64,000 bases of DNA from Pedobacter chinensis (GCF_003339865.1 NZ_QPKV01000004.1:186001-250000); one strand, 5' to 3'; counted from the stretch's first letter, positions 17,998 through 26,429 are shown. A program made the numbers and translations. The notes: generated from the letters alone by a model not told the origin.

Positions 17998-20400
17998 TTA
18001 AAATTTATAAGAAAGCGTTGTCAAAAACTGACGGGGAGGGATTGGGTTTACACTATAATTTTCGTGAACGAAATAGTTCAATTCATTAGTGATGTTTGAA
18101 ACTTTAGCAAGTAGTGAGAATTTTTTCCAGGTATATCCTGCAGAAAAATCTAGCGTGGTAAATGCACTTAAAGGGATTAATCTTAATGTTGTTGCATTTT
18201 TAGCATCATTCCATCCGCCATTGCGTTTTCCGGTATAAAAAGCAGAAGCACCAAGTTTTAAACCTTTAACCGCACCGTTTTGAAAAGTATAAAATAAAGT
18301 TGCGTTTGCAGTATTTTTAGTCGTGCCCACTAAACGAACATCCTCAATTATCCCTGTTACATCAGCAGTGTTGGTGTAACGCATATAGTTGTAGCTGTAA
18401 CCCATTAAGAAGTTTAATCCTTTTGCCAGGTTTCCGGTGATGTCTGCTTCAAAACCATCACTGGTGGTCTCTCCGTTAAGCTCTCTAAATATTGAGCTGG
18501 TAGAACCATCTGGCATTATGGCAAACTGTGAAATATTACTGTTTATGATTTTATAGTAGGTTAAGTTTGCGGTTAGTTTACCACCGAAGAAATCATTTTT
18601 AACACCAGCTTCATACTGATCCACCATTGAAGGAGGGAGCGCATTGCTGTTCACATCGATGCCTGAATTGGGAATAAAGTTATTAGCGTAACTCACATAC
18701 ATTGATGTGGTTTTCAATGGTTGATAAATCAAACCCACTTTCGGAGAAAAGGCATCATCAAACTTGGTGGCGCCAGGGGTTGTTACACCTGTTTCTAAGT
18801 TTAGTGCTCTTGAGCTTGCATTTTTTTGATCAGTATAACGTAGACCTGCCAAAACTTTAAATTGATCTGTAATCTCCACTAAATCCTGAACAAAAGCACC
18901 GTACCTGTAGATTGGAGCAAGCGTTTGGGTAATAGCGAATGCTTCAGGCATAATGCCGGAACCGTAATAAGTTGAAGGATCGAAAAGGTTTACATTGCCA
19001 TAATTGAAAGCGGTAATATTTGCTCCGGCAGCGGTTTTACCATATGCAAAAGAATTGCTGGTTACCCTTGATTGATCTGCATCAAGCCCAACCAACAATG
19101 TGTGTTTAATACGTCCGGTGTTAAAGCTGCCATTAATATTGATTTGTTGGTTGTACGTGTATTCCTGACTGATCGCTCTGGCCAGGTTTCGCGAGGCAAT
19201 ACCAGAAGCATTTGCCTGAATACGCTCAGAACCATAGTAGTTACGGTTATATGCCTGGAAAGATCCCAATATATTTAACTTCCAGTTTTCATTGAATTTG
19301 TGAGTAACATTGGCTTGTGCAGTTGCCGTATTGGTTTTATTATATGCCCATGGGGTGTTAATGAACTTTTCACGTCCATAGTCAACAATCTGGTTATTTA
19401 CAGAGCCCACACCGAAATCAGGTGTGTAGTCACTTTTTAAATAATCTCCCTGAACCAAAACCTCTGTTTGATCGCTTATTTTATATAGTAACGATGGATT
19501 AACGTAGAAACGTTTCGATTTAACAAAGTCTCTAAAGCTGCCAGAATTCTCATAAGTTCCAATTGCCCTGAAAGCCAGTTTTTTTGAGATCGGACCATAA
19601 AGATCAACAGTAGGTTTATACTGGCTATAGCTTCCGGTTCTCATCAATACTTCTCCGCCATATTCAAATTTTGGTTTTTTAGTAACCATATTCACTACAG
19701 CACCACCAGTAACACCACCATAAAGTAATGCAGCACTACCTTTCAAAACCTCAACAGATTCTAAAGTACTCGCTTCCGGACTACCACCAATTGACGTTCT
19801 GGCACCGTTTTTAAAAATATTGTTTGAACCCAGGCTATAACCTCTTGAGTAGAAGTTCTCTCCAACGCCACCACGGTTAGCACCTAAAGCCACACCGTTC
19901 ACATTTTTCATTACATCACCAAGGCTATTCGCTTGTTGATCGGTAATTACTTGTGTGCCGATAATTTGAACGGCTTGCGGAAGATCTCTTGGTGCAATAG
20001 CAATTTTACCAAGATTTACAGGTTTAGTATTTGGCGTTTTATAACCATTAATGGCCACTTCATCAAGTTGAGAAGAAGACTCTGCAATAGAAAAAGAAAC
20101 ACTGGCAGTTTCTCCTGCAGTTACAGAAATCTCTTTTTCCTGTGATGATACACCGATTGCTGAAACCCTTAACACATAATTTCCAGGAGAAACATTTTTA
20201 ATCAAAAAGTTTCCTTTTTCATCACTCTGTGTCGTTTTTGTTGTGTTTTTAAGGCCAACACTCACAAATGCAGCGGGATTTCCATCGCTGGTTTGTATGG
20301 ATCCGGATACCGATCCATTTTTCGATTGTGCGTATGCCGATCCCGTTAGGACAAGGAAAAGCATAGCCAAATTAAAAATCTGGGTAAATTTTCTATACAT
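17998..20400 (-). CDS. TonB-dependent siderophore-type receptor
   Basis: About 800 residues from the Met at 20400, chosen because MYRKFTQIFNLAMLFLVLTG is a normal signal peptide and because the ten codons upstream overlap a likely operator. After the signal (cleavage near AYAQ) comes a carboxypeptidase-regulatory-like domain, then a plug with DLPQAVQIIGTQVITDQQ, NFYSRGYSLG, VEVLKGSAALLYGG and TGGAVVNMVTKKP, the siderophore-receptor pattern. A barrel ends in PPRQFLTTLSYKF with a terminal Phe. There is no FecA-type signalling domain and no sigma/anti-sigma pair nearby. It should import a ferric siderophore with TonB energy; the specific chelate cannot be told. Confidence 0.93.
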   Translation of the reverse strand: MYRKFTQIFNLAMLFLVLTGSAYAQSKNGSVSGSIQTSDGNPAAFVSVGLKNTTKTTQSDEKGNFLIKNVSPGNYVLRVSAIGVSSQEKEISVTAGETASVSFSIAESSSQLDEVAINGYKTPNTKPVNLGKIAIAPRDLPQAVQIIGTQVITDQQANSLGDVMKNVNGVALGANRGGVGENFYSRGYSLGSNNIFKNGARTSIGGSPEASTLESVEVLKGSAALLYGGVTGGAVVNMVTKKPKFEYGGEVLMRTGSYSQYKPTVDLYGPISKKLAFRAIGTYENSGSFRDFVKSKRFYVNPSLLYKISDQTEVLVQGDYLKSDYTPDFGVGSVNNQIVDYGREKFINTPWAYNKTNTATAQANVTHKFNENWKLNILGSFQAYNRNYYGSERIQANASGIASRNLARAISQEYTYNQQININGSFNTGRIKHTLLVGLDADQSRVTSNSFAYGKTAAGANITAFNYGNVNLFDPSTYYGSGIMPEAFAITQTLAPIYRYGAFVQDLVEITDQFKVLAGLRYTDQKNASSRALNLETGVTTPGATKFDDAFSPKVGLIYQPLKTTSMYVSYANNFIPNSGIDVNSNALPPSMVDQYEAGVKNDFFGGKLTANLTYYKIINSNISQFAIMPDGSTSSIFRELNGETTSDGFEADITGNLAKGLNFLMGYSYNYMRYTNTADVTGIIEDVRLVGTTKNTANATLFYTFQNGAVKGLKLGASAFYTGKRNGGWNDAKNATTLRLIPLSAFTTLDFSAGYTWKKFSLLAKVSNITNELNYFVHENYSVNPIPPRQFLTTLSYKF

Positions 20401-20401
20401 C

Positions 20402-20525
20402 TTATTTAGATTAATTCTTAGTTGGGGCAAAAGAAAGAAATTAAAATGAGATTAGAAAATTATTTTTAATTATTCTAAATAAGGATTGTTAACGTTAAAG
20501 ATATTTAGACTCTCTTAAAAAAATA
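20402..20525. promoter_or_regulatory. Cluster of TTATTTAGA-type operator motifs before the receptor gene
   Basis: Three related motifs lie in the receptor's upstream region. 20402-20424 starts TTATTTAGATT on the plus strand, just before the start codon. 20460-20482, read on the minus strand, is TTATTTA-N9-AAAATAA, a near-copy of the SusC palindrome. 20502-20525 begins TATTTAGACTC. Their spacing suggests repression by a metal-responsive dimer, but the regulator is not identified here. Confidence 0.45.
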
Positions 20526-20550
20526 ACATCAATCTATCTAGTGTTCTAAA

Positions 20551-21654
20551 TCAGATAAGATATATTTTCGGAACTGATAATTTTAAATTGAAACAACCTG
20601 CCTGATCTGTGTGGTAATTTAATAATGCTTTTCCATTATAAACAAATTCCAGACGATCACTAAGATTTAAAAGGCCCGAATTTAATCCTGCAGGTACTTG
20701 TAGCGCTTTGCCCTTGTTTTTGCTGATCACAACTAAATTGTTCTCTTTATCTATACCAACTTCTATAATTGCGGGATTATTATGATCTGTGATATGTGCA
20801 TGTTTAAAAGCATTTTCAACAATCGTTATCAATAGCAAAGGGATACTTTTTAAATGTTTTACCTCATTGGTATAATTAAACTGTACCTGCAGGCCTTCTT
20901 TCAACCGTAAACGGTAGATTTGAATTAATGCTTCAATATAATCTATTTCTTTTTCCAGATCGACAATGTCATTGGCATTTTCAATATCAGCGGTATAGCG
21001 CATTATTTTTGATAATAATAGAATGGAATCAGCACCATCACTGGCATTACTTTTTGTGGTATAATATATATAGTTAAGTGTATTGAAAAGAAAATGTGGG
21101 TTTATTTGGGCTAGAAGAAAAGCATTTCTGGCTTGAGCCAGTTTTTTCTCATTAATTTCACGCTCTATGGCCATTTCATTTTGTTGCCGCAAGGCAATTT
21201 CTTTTTGATCACGTTCTTTAACATATTGAATAAAAAAGTAATAGCCAGTACTGAAAATTATAAAATATGCACCCCGCCATGCATAAGAAATAACAAAAAG
21301 TTTATCAAACTGCAATTGCTTTTGAGATAGTACACTAGTGTATTTAACTAATAAACTGTCAATACAAAAAACGAAACCTATATAAATCGCAAGTGTAGAA
21401 CAAATTAATAGGGGTAGTTTCCAGAAAGTTTGTCCTGGATATTTAAATGCAATGGGTAGAATTGTATTTGCAGTTAAATAGAATAAAGTAATATTAACAG
21501 AATAATGGATTAGATAATTTGGTAAGGTTCCAAAATATCCCTTAATCACACCAGCTAATACTGCGTCATATAAAATGAACAATAGCCAACCCAAACAATG
21601 AGCCTTAACCGTGCGTGAGATAGAATATACGTATTTTTTCGCGTTGACAATCAT
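20551..21654 (-). CDS. LytS-type sensor histidine kinase
   Basis: 367 residues. Four or more membrane helices occupy residues ~20-145, then a coiled linker, then the His_kinase domain with AQINPHFLFNTLNYIYY (phospho-acceptor His187) and an ATPase part around LLITIVENAFKHA. This is the LytS/YehU branch that works with LytTR response regulators. The partner regulator gene lies upstream on the same strand, separated by a 240-bp gap that holds an oppositely oriented peptide gene, so they may not be one transcript. The input signal is unknown; a nearby peptide is a candidate. Confidence 0.92.
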   Translation of the reverse strand: MIVNAKKYVYSISRTVKAHCLGWLLFILYDAVLAGVIKGYFGTLPNYLIHYSVNITLFYLTANTILPIAFKYPGQTFWKLPLLICSTLAIYIGFVFCIDSLLVKYTSVLSQKQLQFDKLFVISYAWRGAYFIIFSTGYYFFIQYVKERDQKEIALRQQNEMAIEREINEKKLAQARNAFLLAQINPHFLFNTLNYIYYTTKSNASDGADSILLLSKIMRYTADIENANDIVDLEKEIDYIEALIQIYRLRLKEGLQVQFNYTNEVKHLKSIPLLLITIVENAFKHAHITDHNNPAIIEVGIDKENNLVVISKNKGKALQVPAGLNSGLLNLSDRLEFVYNGKALLNYHTDQAGCFNLKLSVPKIYLI

Positions 21655-21721
21655 CGTTTGTAAGTTGTTAATCGTCCCAGTCGTTTTTTTTAAACAAGGT
21701 TAATAGGTTTCCAAAAAAACT

Positions 21722-21859
21722 ATGAAATCTTTAACCAAACTTACTAAAAAGACAGTATTTGTTTTTAAGTCAAATAGAAGCCACTTAAAACAGAATGAGA
21801 CAACAGATCCAACTACAAATAATACAACGATTACCACCTCTATTATTCAAACATTTTAA
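21722..21859 (+). CDS. Thr-rich 45-residue peptide between LytS and LytTR genes
   Basis: ATG to TAA, 45 codons. The basic N-terminal half (MKSLTKLTKKTVFVFKSN) is followed by a C-terminal tail rich in Thr and Asn (NETTDPTTNNTTITTSI, ending IIQTF). It has no Cys, so it cannot form lanthionines. The two-part build (basic leader-like half, Thr-rich tail) is like ribosomally made, modified peptides of Bacteroidota. No modification enzyme is present. It sits on the strand opposite to the kinase and regulator genes. It could be a signal peptide for the kinase; that is inference. Confidence 0.55.
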   Translation: MKSLTKLTKKTVFVFKSNRSHLKQNETTDPTTNNTTITTSIIQTF

Positions 21860-21871
21860 TAACGCTTTCAA

Positions 21872-21896
21872 AGCTCTGGTTTAATTTGCCAGGGCT
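21872..21896. terminator. Hairpin between peptide gene and LytTR gene
   Basis: AGCTCTGG / CCAGGGCT, 8 pairs with one G-T wobble and a 9-nt loop, placed where the convergent peptide gene and LytTR gene meet. It touches the LytTR stop codon and has only a weak T-tract either way, so it may be a modest bidirectional terminator. Confidence 0.4.
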
Positions 21897-22611
21897 ATTT
21901 GAAATCTTTGGTAACCAACCTCATCAATTCAGGTTTATAGCGTTCACTAACGGGTACTTTATAACTATTTATCATTTCTATAGTGTTGCCCTCAATATTG
22001 ATTATCTTTTCAATATTAATAATATTTGCTTGATGTACCCTCAAAAACCGGGAGTCATGAGCGAGCCTTTCCTGTATGTTTTTCAATGTCTCAGTTGTCT
22101 CAAACTTTTCGGTATGAGTGATTAAGAAAAGCTTATGTCCATCGATATAAATCAATATAATTTCACTTCGTTTAACCATGTTGTATTTACCTTTCAAATT
22201 GCTTTTTACAAAAATCAAATCGGTGGTTCTCGACTTAATTTTTTTTTGCTCTTTTTCAATAATACTTTGTATGGTATCTATAAACCGTAACTTTTCAATA
22301 GGCTTTAACAAGTAGTCATATGCCTTAACACCAAAGGCATCCAATGCATATTTTGCAAATGCGGTAATGAAAATAATATATTTAACCCTCGGCTGTAATT
22401 TTCCCGCTAAATCTATTCCCGTAAGTTCAGGCATATCAATATCTAAGAATAAAATATCGATATCATCTGCTTCTGAAATTTCAGCAAGCGCTTTTAACGG
22501 TGACGTAAAGGTTTTAACCAGTTGTAAATCAGGTAAAATGGCCATTTTTTCAGCAAGTAATTCGATTGCAAAGTTTTCATCATCAACAATAGCACATTTG
22601 AGTTTAAACAT
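21895..22611 (-). CDS. LytTR-family response regulator
   Basis: 238 residues. The receiver domain spans residues 1-120 with IVDDE, phospho-acceptor Asp57 in LFLDIDMPEL and Lys in YLLKPI. The LytTR DNA-binding domain occupies about 135-235 (DLIFVKSNLKGKYNMVKRSE, FLRVHQANIINIEKI). It should be phosphorylated by the LytS-type kinase and bind direct-repeat promoter sites. In Bacteroidota such pairs often sit beside peptide or exporter genes, as here with the GG-leader cassettes that start 500 bp away. Confidence 0.93.
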   Translation of the reverse strand: MFKLKCAIVDDENFAIELLAEKMAILPDLQLVKTFTSPLKALAEISEADDIDILFLDIDMPELTGIDLAGKLQPRVKYIIFITAFAKYALDAFGVKAYDYLLKPIEKLRFIDTIQSIIEKEQKKIKSRTTDLIFVKSNLKGKYNMVKRSEIILIYIDGHKLFLITHTEKFETTETLKNIQERLAHDSRFLRVHQANIINIEKIINIEGNTIEMINSYKVPVSERYKPELMRLVTKDFK

Positions 22612-22928
22612 ATAAGAGGTTAAAGTTTAGAGGTTAGTGTTTAGTTTGGTAATTTAAGAAATTGTGTGTTATGCTAAAAATGTTTTTAATCCGATTTACT
22701 CAAAAAAAACAATCAGGTATATAATAGGCATATTTAAGCTGATAATATCCCTATTGGTGCTTTTTTTTTCCATTGAGTTTAATTAATCAATAAATTTAAT
22801 TGATTACAACAAAACGCTTTATGATGAAGTCTTTTTTGAATGGCAGGCCCAATGCAAATCAAGTGGTTATTAAAATTACTCAAAGCACTGAAAGTTAAGG
22901 TAAATAGCAAAACGATAAATATAGCATT

Positions 22929-23124
22929 AGCTTCAGGAACTATTTTCCAAATAGGAACTTTTTATACACAGCCTCTTGTCTTTATAAGGTTTTGTAGAGA
23001 AGAGGGATCACACTTGCAAACGAAAAGCACCCAAAACGAGTACCGACGTACATCGGTATCGCTTAAATTGACTTTGTGTGAAAAGACAACAAAATTTTGA
23101 ATAAACAAAGTTAAACTTAAAAAG
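22929..23124 (+). repeat. Cassette leader repeat, copy A (with TlpA-gene tail relic)
   Basis: This 196-bp segment begins with CTTCAGGAACTATTTTCC at 22931, which encodes LQELFSK-stop, the same tail as the TlpA-like gene ending at 24557. It continues with the shared block (TTATAAGGTTTTGTAGAGAA, then the TACCGA-N6-TCGGTA palindrome at 23041-23058) and ends in AATAAACAAAGTTAAACTT just before the GG-peptide ATG. So an upstream TlpA gene once stood here. The rest of 22612-22928 shows no supportable gene; the frame from 22840 has no family resemblance. Confidence 0.75.
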
Positions 23125-23328
23125 ATGAAACAAGGTAATTTACTCAGCAGAGCTGAGATGAAAAAAATTACAGGAGGTGTGGCTGATGTTTGTCAAGGAC
23201 AAACAGGTAATGAACTGACCAATTGCCGATATAATGTATGTATGGCCGGCTGGGATTCAAGAGCTCATGATTAAAAAGCTAATGATGACAAAATTGATAC
23301 CTGTTGTAGTATGAGCGGCAATTGCTAA
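23125..23328 (+). pseudogene. GG-leader peptide precursor 1, interrupted by a stop
   Basis: The leader MKQGNLLSRAEMKKITGG ends in a double-glycine site like the two sister copies. After GG the frame runs 31 residues (Cys-containing VADVCQGQTGNELTNCRYN, then VCMAGWDSRAHD) to a TAA at 23272-23274. Translation in the same frame past that stop gives 17 more residues with TCCSMSGNC before the next stop at 23326-23328. The Cys-rich tail after the stop suggests a single nonsense change in a 67-residue precursor. The leader type is that of bacteriocin/natural-product precursors cleaved by C39 peptidase exporters. A shortened 49-residue product is still possible. Confidence 0.65.
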
Positions 23329-23337
23329 CTCTAAAAA

Positions 23338-23361
23338 AAGGCGGTTAATACTGACCGCCTT
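23338..23361 (+). terminator. Hairpin between GG peptide 1 and TlpA gene
   Basis: AAGGCGGT / ACCGCCTT with an 8-nt loop, 9 bp after the second stop and 20 bp before the TlpA-like start. It lacks a long T-tract, so it may be a partial terminator that lowers downstream expression. Confidence 0.55.
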
Positions 23362-23381
23362 ACTGATAAATATAAATATTT

Positions 23382-24557
23382 ATGAAGATAATTTTTACAG
23401 GTATTTTACTGATTCTCGCCTTTTTTACCAAAGGCGAGGAAAGAAGTTTCATGGTCGAAGGTTTTATAAAAGGTAAACAAAGCTTTAAATATGCGTATTG
23501 TTTTGATAATGATTATAAAATCATTGCTAAAGCAAATATTATAAATTACGGTTTCTCCATTAATGGAAAACACGTCAATTATTCAAAGTTTGGTCAGATC
23601 CCATTAATAATAATACTATTGAGTAATGAAGAAGAACCAATAAACCCAAGGAAACTTTCAAACAGACAACACTATCATTGTACAGCCATATTGGCTAAGA
23701 AGATAGATATCATATATGATGGTGATCAAAAGATTTTTACGATTTCCGGTAGCAATGAAAATGAACTCCAGAACAAGTTTATGAAAAATTATGCTGTTTA
23801 CAGGAATAAAAGAGACAGCATTTATCAGGTTATCGATTCCTATACAAAATCCAGTGAAGAAAAAGAAGAACTTAAGGTAAGGAGCGCAAAACAACTTTTT
23901 TTAAATACGGTGTATAACATGATTAAACTCTGTCAGGAAAATCCAGATTCTGAGGTTGCACTATCTAATTTTGCGCCGGTAATATATGAACAGCAAATTC
24001 GTGGAGATGTGGTAAGTGATATTTTTGAAGGATTTACCGAAAGACTAAAAAACAGTAAATATGGCATGGGATTGAAAAAGGACCTAGAAGATAAAATCAA
24101 AGCAGAGGAAGCAATGGATAATCCTTCTTACACTAAAGGTATGGTAATGCCGGTTTTCAAATTAAAGAATGATAAGGAACAACAAGTTGAATCTGTTGCT
24201 GCTTTAAGTAAATATACGCTTATTGATTTTTGGGCCACATGGTGTGTACCATGCCGCAATGAAACACCCAATTTAATAAAAATGTATGAACGTTTTAAAA
24301 AGCAAGGTTTTAGCATCATTACGATTTCAATAGACGATCAAAAAGATAAAGAAAAATGGATTAAAGCCATTAAAGATGATGATATGAAACGGTTTACTAA
24401 CCTTTTCAATGGAGGAGATATAAGTGGTCTTGCCAAGGAATTAAAAATTGTAAGTATACCCACTAATTATTTAGTGGATATTAAAGGAGTAATTGTTGGC
24501 ACAAACTTACGAAGTAATGAATTAACAGAAAAGCTTCAGGAACTATTTTCTAAATAG
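23382..24557 (+). CDS. TlpA-family thiol-disulfide oxidoreductase, cassette 1
   Basis: 391 residues. A short N-terminal signal sequence is followed by a DUF4369-like beta domain (about 22-130) and a helical linker (about 135-240). A thioredoxin domain (about 255-391) carries the active site WATWCVPC and the cis-Pro segment VSIPTNYLVD. It should act in the periplasm, reducing or shuffling disulfides. It follows a Cys-containing GG peptide gene with only a hairpin between, and the same gene order repeats downstream, so the enzyme probably handles disulfides of the peptide or of its exporter. It could also be a general TlpA enzyme carried along by duplication. Confidence 0.9.
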   Translation: MKIIFTGILLILAFFTKGEERSFMVEGFIKGKQSFKYAYCFDNDYKIIAKANIINYGFSINGKHVNYSKFGQIPLIIILLSNEEEPINPRKLSNRQHYHCTAILAKKIDIIYDGDQKIFTISGSNENELQNKFMKNYAVYRNKRDSIYQVIDSYTKSSEEKEELKVRSAKQLFLNTVYNMIKLCQENPDSEVALSNFAPVIYEQQIRGDVVSDIFEGFTERLKNSKYGMGLKKDLEDKIKAEEAMDNPSYTKGMVMPVFKLKNDKEQQVESVAALSKYTLIDFWATWCVPCRNETPNLIKMYERFKKQGFSIITISIDDQKDKEKWIKAIKDDDMKRFTNLFNGGDISGLAKELKIVSIPTNYLVDIKGVIVGTNLRSNELTEKLQELFSK

Positions 24558-24696
24558 GAACTTTTTATACCCAACCTCTTGTCTTTATAAGGTTTTGTAG
24601 AGAAGAGGGATGACCGACGTACATCGGTATCGCTTAAGTTGACCTTGCGTGAAAGGACAACAAAATTTTGAATAAACAAAGTTAAACTTAAAAAAA
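24532..24696 (+). repeat. Cassette leader repeat, copy B
   Basis: Begins inside the 3' end of the cassette-1 TlpA gene and is near-identical to copy A (TTATAAGGTTTTGTAGAGAA, ACCGACGTACATCGGT at 24613-24628, AATAAACAAAGTTAAACTT). It lacks about 35 bp (the CAAACGAAAAGC segment) that copies A and C carry. It ends at the ATG of GG peptide 2. Confidence 0.8.
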
Positions 24697-24951
24697 ATGA
24701 AACAAGTAAGCTTACTCAGCAAGGCTGAGATGAAAAATGTAATGGGAGGGTTGGTAAACCCAGATGGTAGTGGTGGAGACTTATGTGTGATTAGCGTAAC
24801 TTATGCCAATGGACAAGTAGGAACTGGCGATTATGTAGCGCCAACAGATAATGGTAGCAGTTGGGCAAACAACTTATGTGTAGGCTGGATAACTAGCGGA
24901 CAAGTGGCATCATGCCGTTACGACTGTGCACATGATGGTTTTGGAGTTTAA
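24697..24951 (+). CDS. GG-leader peptide precursor 2 (intact)
   Basis: 84 residues, the only intact copy of three. The leader MKQVSLLSKAEMKNVMGG ends at Gly17-Gly18. The 66-residue core starts LVNPDGSGGDLCVIS and is rich in Gly, Asn and Ser with four Cys (in DLCVI, NLCVG, ASCRY and YDCAH). The leader fits the Bacteroidota GG-type natural-product/bacteriocin class exported by peptidase-containing ABC transporters. The core matches nothing I recognise. Neighbours are a TlpA-like thioredoxin gene downstream and the shared leader repeat upstream. No complete exporter is present in the window, so maturation would need one encoded elsewhere. Confidence 0.8.
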   Translation: MKQVSLLSKAEMKNVMGGLVNPDGSGGDLCVISVTYANGQVGTGDYVAPTDNGSSWANNLCVGWITSGQVASCRYDCAHDGFGV

Positions 24952-24962
24952 TTGTCATATTC

Positions 24963-24990
24963 AACCAGCCTAATATTTAGGCTGGTTTTT
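24963..24990 (+). terminator. Strong hairpin between GG peptide 2 and TlpA gene
   Basis: A perfect 11-bp stem (AACCAGCCTAA / TTAGGCTGGTT) with a 3-nt loop, followed by TTT, 11 bp after the peptide stop and ending 10 bp before the next ATG. It is a good terminator, so the TlpA gene would be expressed only by read-through. Confidence 0.75.
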
Positions 24991-25000
24991 GAAAATACAG

Positions 25001-26359
25001 ATGAAGAAATATTTAACATACTTTTTATTGTTATGGAGCTTCTTGGCGGAAGCTAAAAATATGGTGCCCGAGATTGTTATTAACGTACACCTCAACCCAA
25101 AAAATATGATGAGGTTAAGATATTTTGATGATTATCTGGTTGAGAATGTTTTAGTGTTTAAAAACACCTCACAATACGATACCGTGATCAGCAGGAAAAT
25201 TGTTGCTGATAAGATATTGGAATTTAGGTACAGCCTTATGGATTTGGCAAAAGATAAAGCGTATTTTTATATGTTCTATGCTGAAAAGGGCACTGTACTG
25301 AACCTTAAATTAGAAAATTTTGAGCTAATAGATTTAGATCATAAGCCCTACCTGTTTGTTAGCAATTTTTTGGATATTGATAACTCTATGTTCAGCAATA
25401 ATAAGAATGGTAATTTTGCTGACCTGTATGACGGCAATGAGCATATACTTTATCGAAATTTTCAGATTATCGACTCACTCCAGCTGCTTGAAAAGATTGA
25501 CGGGCATACTGTGTCCTTATGGAAAGAGATAGTAAATAATTTTTATATTGAAAGGTTAACGAGATTAAATTATACTGATCATACAACATATATAGATAGT
25601 CTAACTAAAAAACTAGAAAAACTTTTACTACAGAAAACAGAAACCAACAGCCCGGCCTTAGCTTCGGCGATTTATTCTCTGATTCATTATTCACAAATAA
25701 AAAACAAGGTTACTGATAATATATATACATCATTAATAGAAATTATAAAATTAAACACTGAGAAAAGATATAAATGTGGTATTGCCTTTAATTTATTGCA
25801 TAATTTTCCTGAGAAAAGTTCGGCCTTGTATTTAAAAAGTTATGAGCTGTTCAAGAATAACTTGCCCGATTCCAATTTTCAGGATCAAGAATATGCAAAA
25901 GCTATAATACCTAATCAAAAAACATTTGATAGATCGATTATTAAATTGTTTACCATCAATAACGCTGTGGTAACATTGGATGATGTTTTTAAGAAACATA
26001 AGGGGAAAATAATTATGTTCGATTTCTGGGCTACTTGGTGTATCCCCTGTATAGAAGAAATGCTCTACCTTGAAATCACAAAAAAGAAATTCTTAAATAA
26101 GAACATTGTTTTTATAAGTATTGCCCTTGATAAGGATGTTAAGAGTATGGAATGGAAAAATCTTTCGGCACGGTTAAAAATTACAGGAGATCAATATAGA
26201 GTTATAGAGAAATCGAATAAAGCCATTAGCAATTATTATGGAATTGTGATCATACCTAAGTATATGCTTTTTGATCAAAAGGGAATGTTGATCAATGATG
26301 ATTTTGTAAAACCTTCGGATAAAAGTTTTGATGAGAAAATATTGAAGTATGTCAATTAG
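25001..26359 (+). CDS. TlpA-family thiol-disulfide oxidoreductase, cassette 2
   Basis: About 452 residues from the ATG at 25001. A TTG at 24989 could extend it by four codons but lies inside the terminator hairpin. The signal sequence is MKKYLTYFLLLWSFLAEA. A divergent beta-rich N-terminal domain and a long helical linker follow. The thioredoxin domain occupies the last ~130 residues with the active site WATWCIPC and cis-Pro segment VIIPKYMLFD. It is only weakly similar to the cassette-1 protein outside the thioredoxin fold, so the two copies are old or drawn from different sources. Confidence 0.88.
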   Translation: MKKYLTYFLLLWSFLAEAKNMVPEIVINVHLNPKNMMRLRYFDDYLVENVLVFKNTSQYDTVISRKIVADKILEFRYSLMDLAKDKAYFYMFYAEKGTVLNLKLENFELIDLDHKPYLFVSNFLDIDNSMFSNNKNGNFADLYDGNEHILYRNFQIIDSLQLLEKIDGHTVSLWKEIVNNFYIERLTRLNYTDHTTYIDSLTKKLEKLLLQKTETNSPALASAIYSLIHYSQIKNKVTDNIYTSLIEIIKLNTEKRYKCGIAFNLLHNFPEKSSALYLKSYELFKNNLPDSNFQDQEYAKAIIPNQKTFDRSIIKLFTINNAVVTLDDVFKKHKGKIIMFDFWATWCIPCIEEMLYLEITKKKFLNKNIVFISIALDKDVKSMEWKNLSARLKITGDQYRVIEKSNKAISNYYGIVIIPKYMLFDQKGMLINDDFVKPSDKSFDEKILKYVN

Positions 26360-26429
26360 TTTGTTGAAACAGCTAAGTAAAGGGACTGAAGAATTGTTTT
26401 TGTATTAAAAATACTTCATTGAATTTTGT

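Noticed and set aside
21722..21859. Lanthipeptide precursor
   Set aside because: No Cys in the peptide and no dehydratase or cyclase gene in the window.
22840..23100. An 86-codon frame upstream of GG peptide 1
   Set aside because: It runs through the leader repeat and the TlpA tail relic in the wrong frame and has no family resemblance.
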